Source: Eumeta japonica (lineage: Eukaryota; Arthropoda; Insecta; Lepidoptera; Psychidae). Taken from it: 64,000 nucleotides of DNA. The stretch lies in NCBI GenBank assembly GCA_005406025.1, contig BGZK01000213.1, positions 372,001 to 436,000 of the forward strand, given 5' to 3'. The notes beneath the pieces were generated by a model. The model saw nothing but the letters and a program-made list of their open reading frames with translations, made no database searches and had not been told where the DNA came from. The position numbers were made by a program, and so were the translations under genes. Below, piece by piece: positions 63,290 through 64,000 of the stretch (positions are counted from its first letter, which is position 1; each line of letters starts with the position of its first letter).

Positions 63290-63870
63290 AAGGTGTACCA
63301 GCAAAAGAGCGTAAGTCCATAGCACTTACAACCTTTTATTGAGAAGTGCAGTTCTTCGGTAATATCTCAAAAACGGTATATCCGACCATATAAAAAATAA
63401 TTTGCTTTGAAAGTATTTATTAAGCGTTATGTTTGTAGTATTATTGATATTTTTTGGACTTACGGTTTAGGAAAAAAAAAGGGAGGGGCACAATATCTGC
63501 TAGTTTCGAAGCGATTATTTCAGAAAATATTCAATTAGTGAAAAAAATGGTTTAGAGACCTCAATTTTTTTAAAAAAATCTGTCGAAGTATATGCCACAC
63601 GTTGATCTCTTTTAAAAAAAATTTTTTCAGCTTCTGTTACATGTATGGAGAGCCCCCCCACCCCTAGAAATATTTATTTTTGTTATTTAACTACGAAATT
63701 AAGTAGCGGCTTATACAAGAAACTTATACTCCCGAATTCCATTAATATACGAGGACATATTGTAGTTTTTGAGTAAAATGTCTGTGACATACGTACGGAC
63801 AGACGGACGGACATGACGAAACTATAAGGGTTCCTTTTTTGCCATTTTGGCTCGGAACCCTAGAAATCAG
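63290..63870 (+). repeat. Non-coding lepidopteran-type repeat ending 'cggaaccct'
   Basis: It includes 'tctcaaaaacggtatatccg', a long T/A-rich interior, 'gacagacggacggacatgac', 'ctataagggttccttttttg' and 'ctcggaaccctagaaa'. The end matches the repeat at 5560-5725. The paired 'agggttcc' and 'ggaaccct' form a small terminal hairpin. Confidence 0.65.
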
Positions 63871-64000
63871 AAGAAAAATAAAGTAATTCTTTTCGATACA
63901 TTTCCTTAACAAAAGCCTCTTTTAGAAAGTTTACAAAAGTAATTTTTTTCCCTTCACCTTCGTAGTCTGTGAAGTTTACGTGCCCTATTATGATGTAACG

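Larger units (their letters stand above)
58018..64000. other. Region upstream of cv-c exon A, without recognised exon
   Basis: No exon that fits phase 0 and carries the family's SAM or N-terminal motifs was found. The sequence is AT-rich and holds SINE and other repeats listed separately. Open frames at 61090-61407 and 60487-60696 have no recognisable domain. The upstream cv-c exons may lie beyond 64000 or be too short to see. Confidence 0.5.

Noticed and set aside
1..64000. CRISPR array, bacterial operons or phage genes
   Set aside because: No regularly spaced direct repeats or dense coding were seen; composition and splice structure are those of an insect nuclear genome.

Overview
The window is AT-rich nuclear DNA from an insect, most likely a moth or butterfly (Lepidoptera). 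I infer this from short intron-split exons with GT/AG borders, from two conserved animal genes that match insect family members, and from many repeats that look lepidopteran: tRNA-derived SINEs, RTE and CR1/Jockey-type LINE remnants, a Helitron helicase fragment, a CACTA-like DNA transposon, and repeats ending in 'aagggttccgtt...cggaaccct'. I see no functional tRNA, rRNA, CRISPR array or bacterial operon.

Left part (1-12.8 kb, minus strand): the 5' half of a ChaC-type gamma-glutamylcyclotransferase gene. Exon 1 (12541-12783) carries the start codon and the GYGSL motif. A 36-nt exon 2 (4385-4420) lies 8.1 kb downstream in the direction of transcription and continues the ChaC core in phase. The remaining exons should lie beyond the left edge.

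Intergenic part (12.8-25.9 kb): a repeat-rich interval. It holds a decayed CACTA/EnSpm-like transposon (about 15.4-21.2 kb) with a broken transposase on the plus strand and a convergent broken companion gene on the minus strand. A Helitron helicase fragment follows (21.6-22.0 kb), then a cluster of long perfect hairpins (22.4-23.0 kb).

Right part (25.9-58.0 kb, minus strand): 17 consecutive coding exons of a RhoGAP-START protein of the DLC1/STARD13 family (Drosophila crossveinless-c). The exon phases join exactly; the exons sum to 2913 nt, or 970 codons plus a stop. An acidic and basic linker leads into a RhoGAP domain with its arginine finger and then a C-terminal START domain. The 5' exons lie beyond 58.0 kb and probably outside the window. 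The large introns carry an RTE fragment, a CR1/Jockey fragment, MITEs, SINEs, a roughly 280-bp polypurine tract and several perfect palindromes. The interval 58.0-64.0 kb shows only repeats and low-complexity DNA.

The two genes are not known to act together: one degrades cytosolic glutathione, the other switches off Rho GTPases at membranes and adhesions. No wholly new system is evident. The most unusual items are the recurrent perfect short-spaced inverted repeats, the two-gene CACTA-like element, and a 165-bp MITE family present in three copies.
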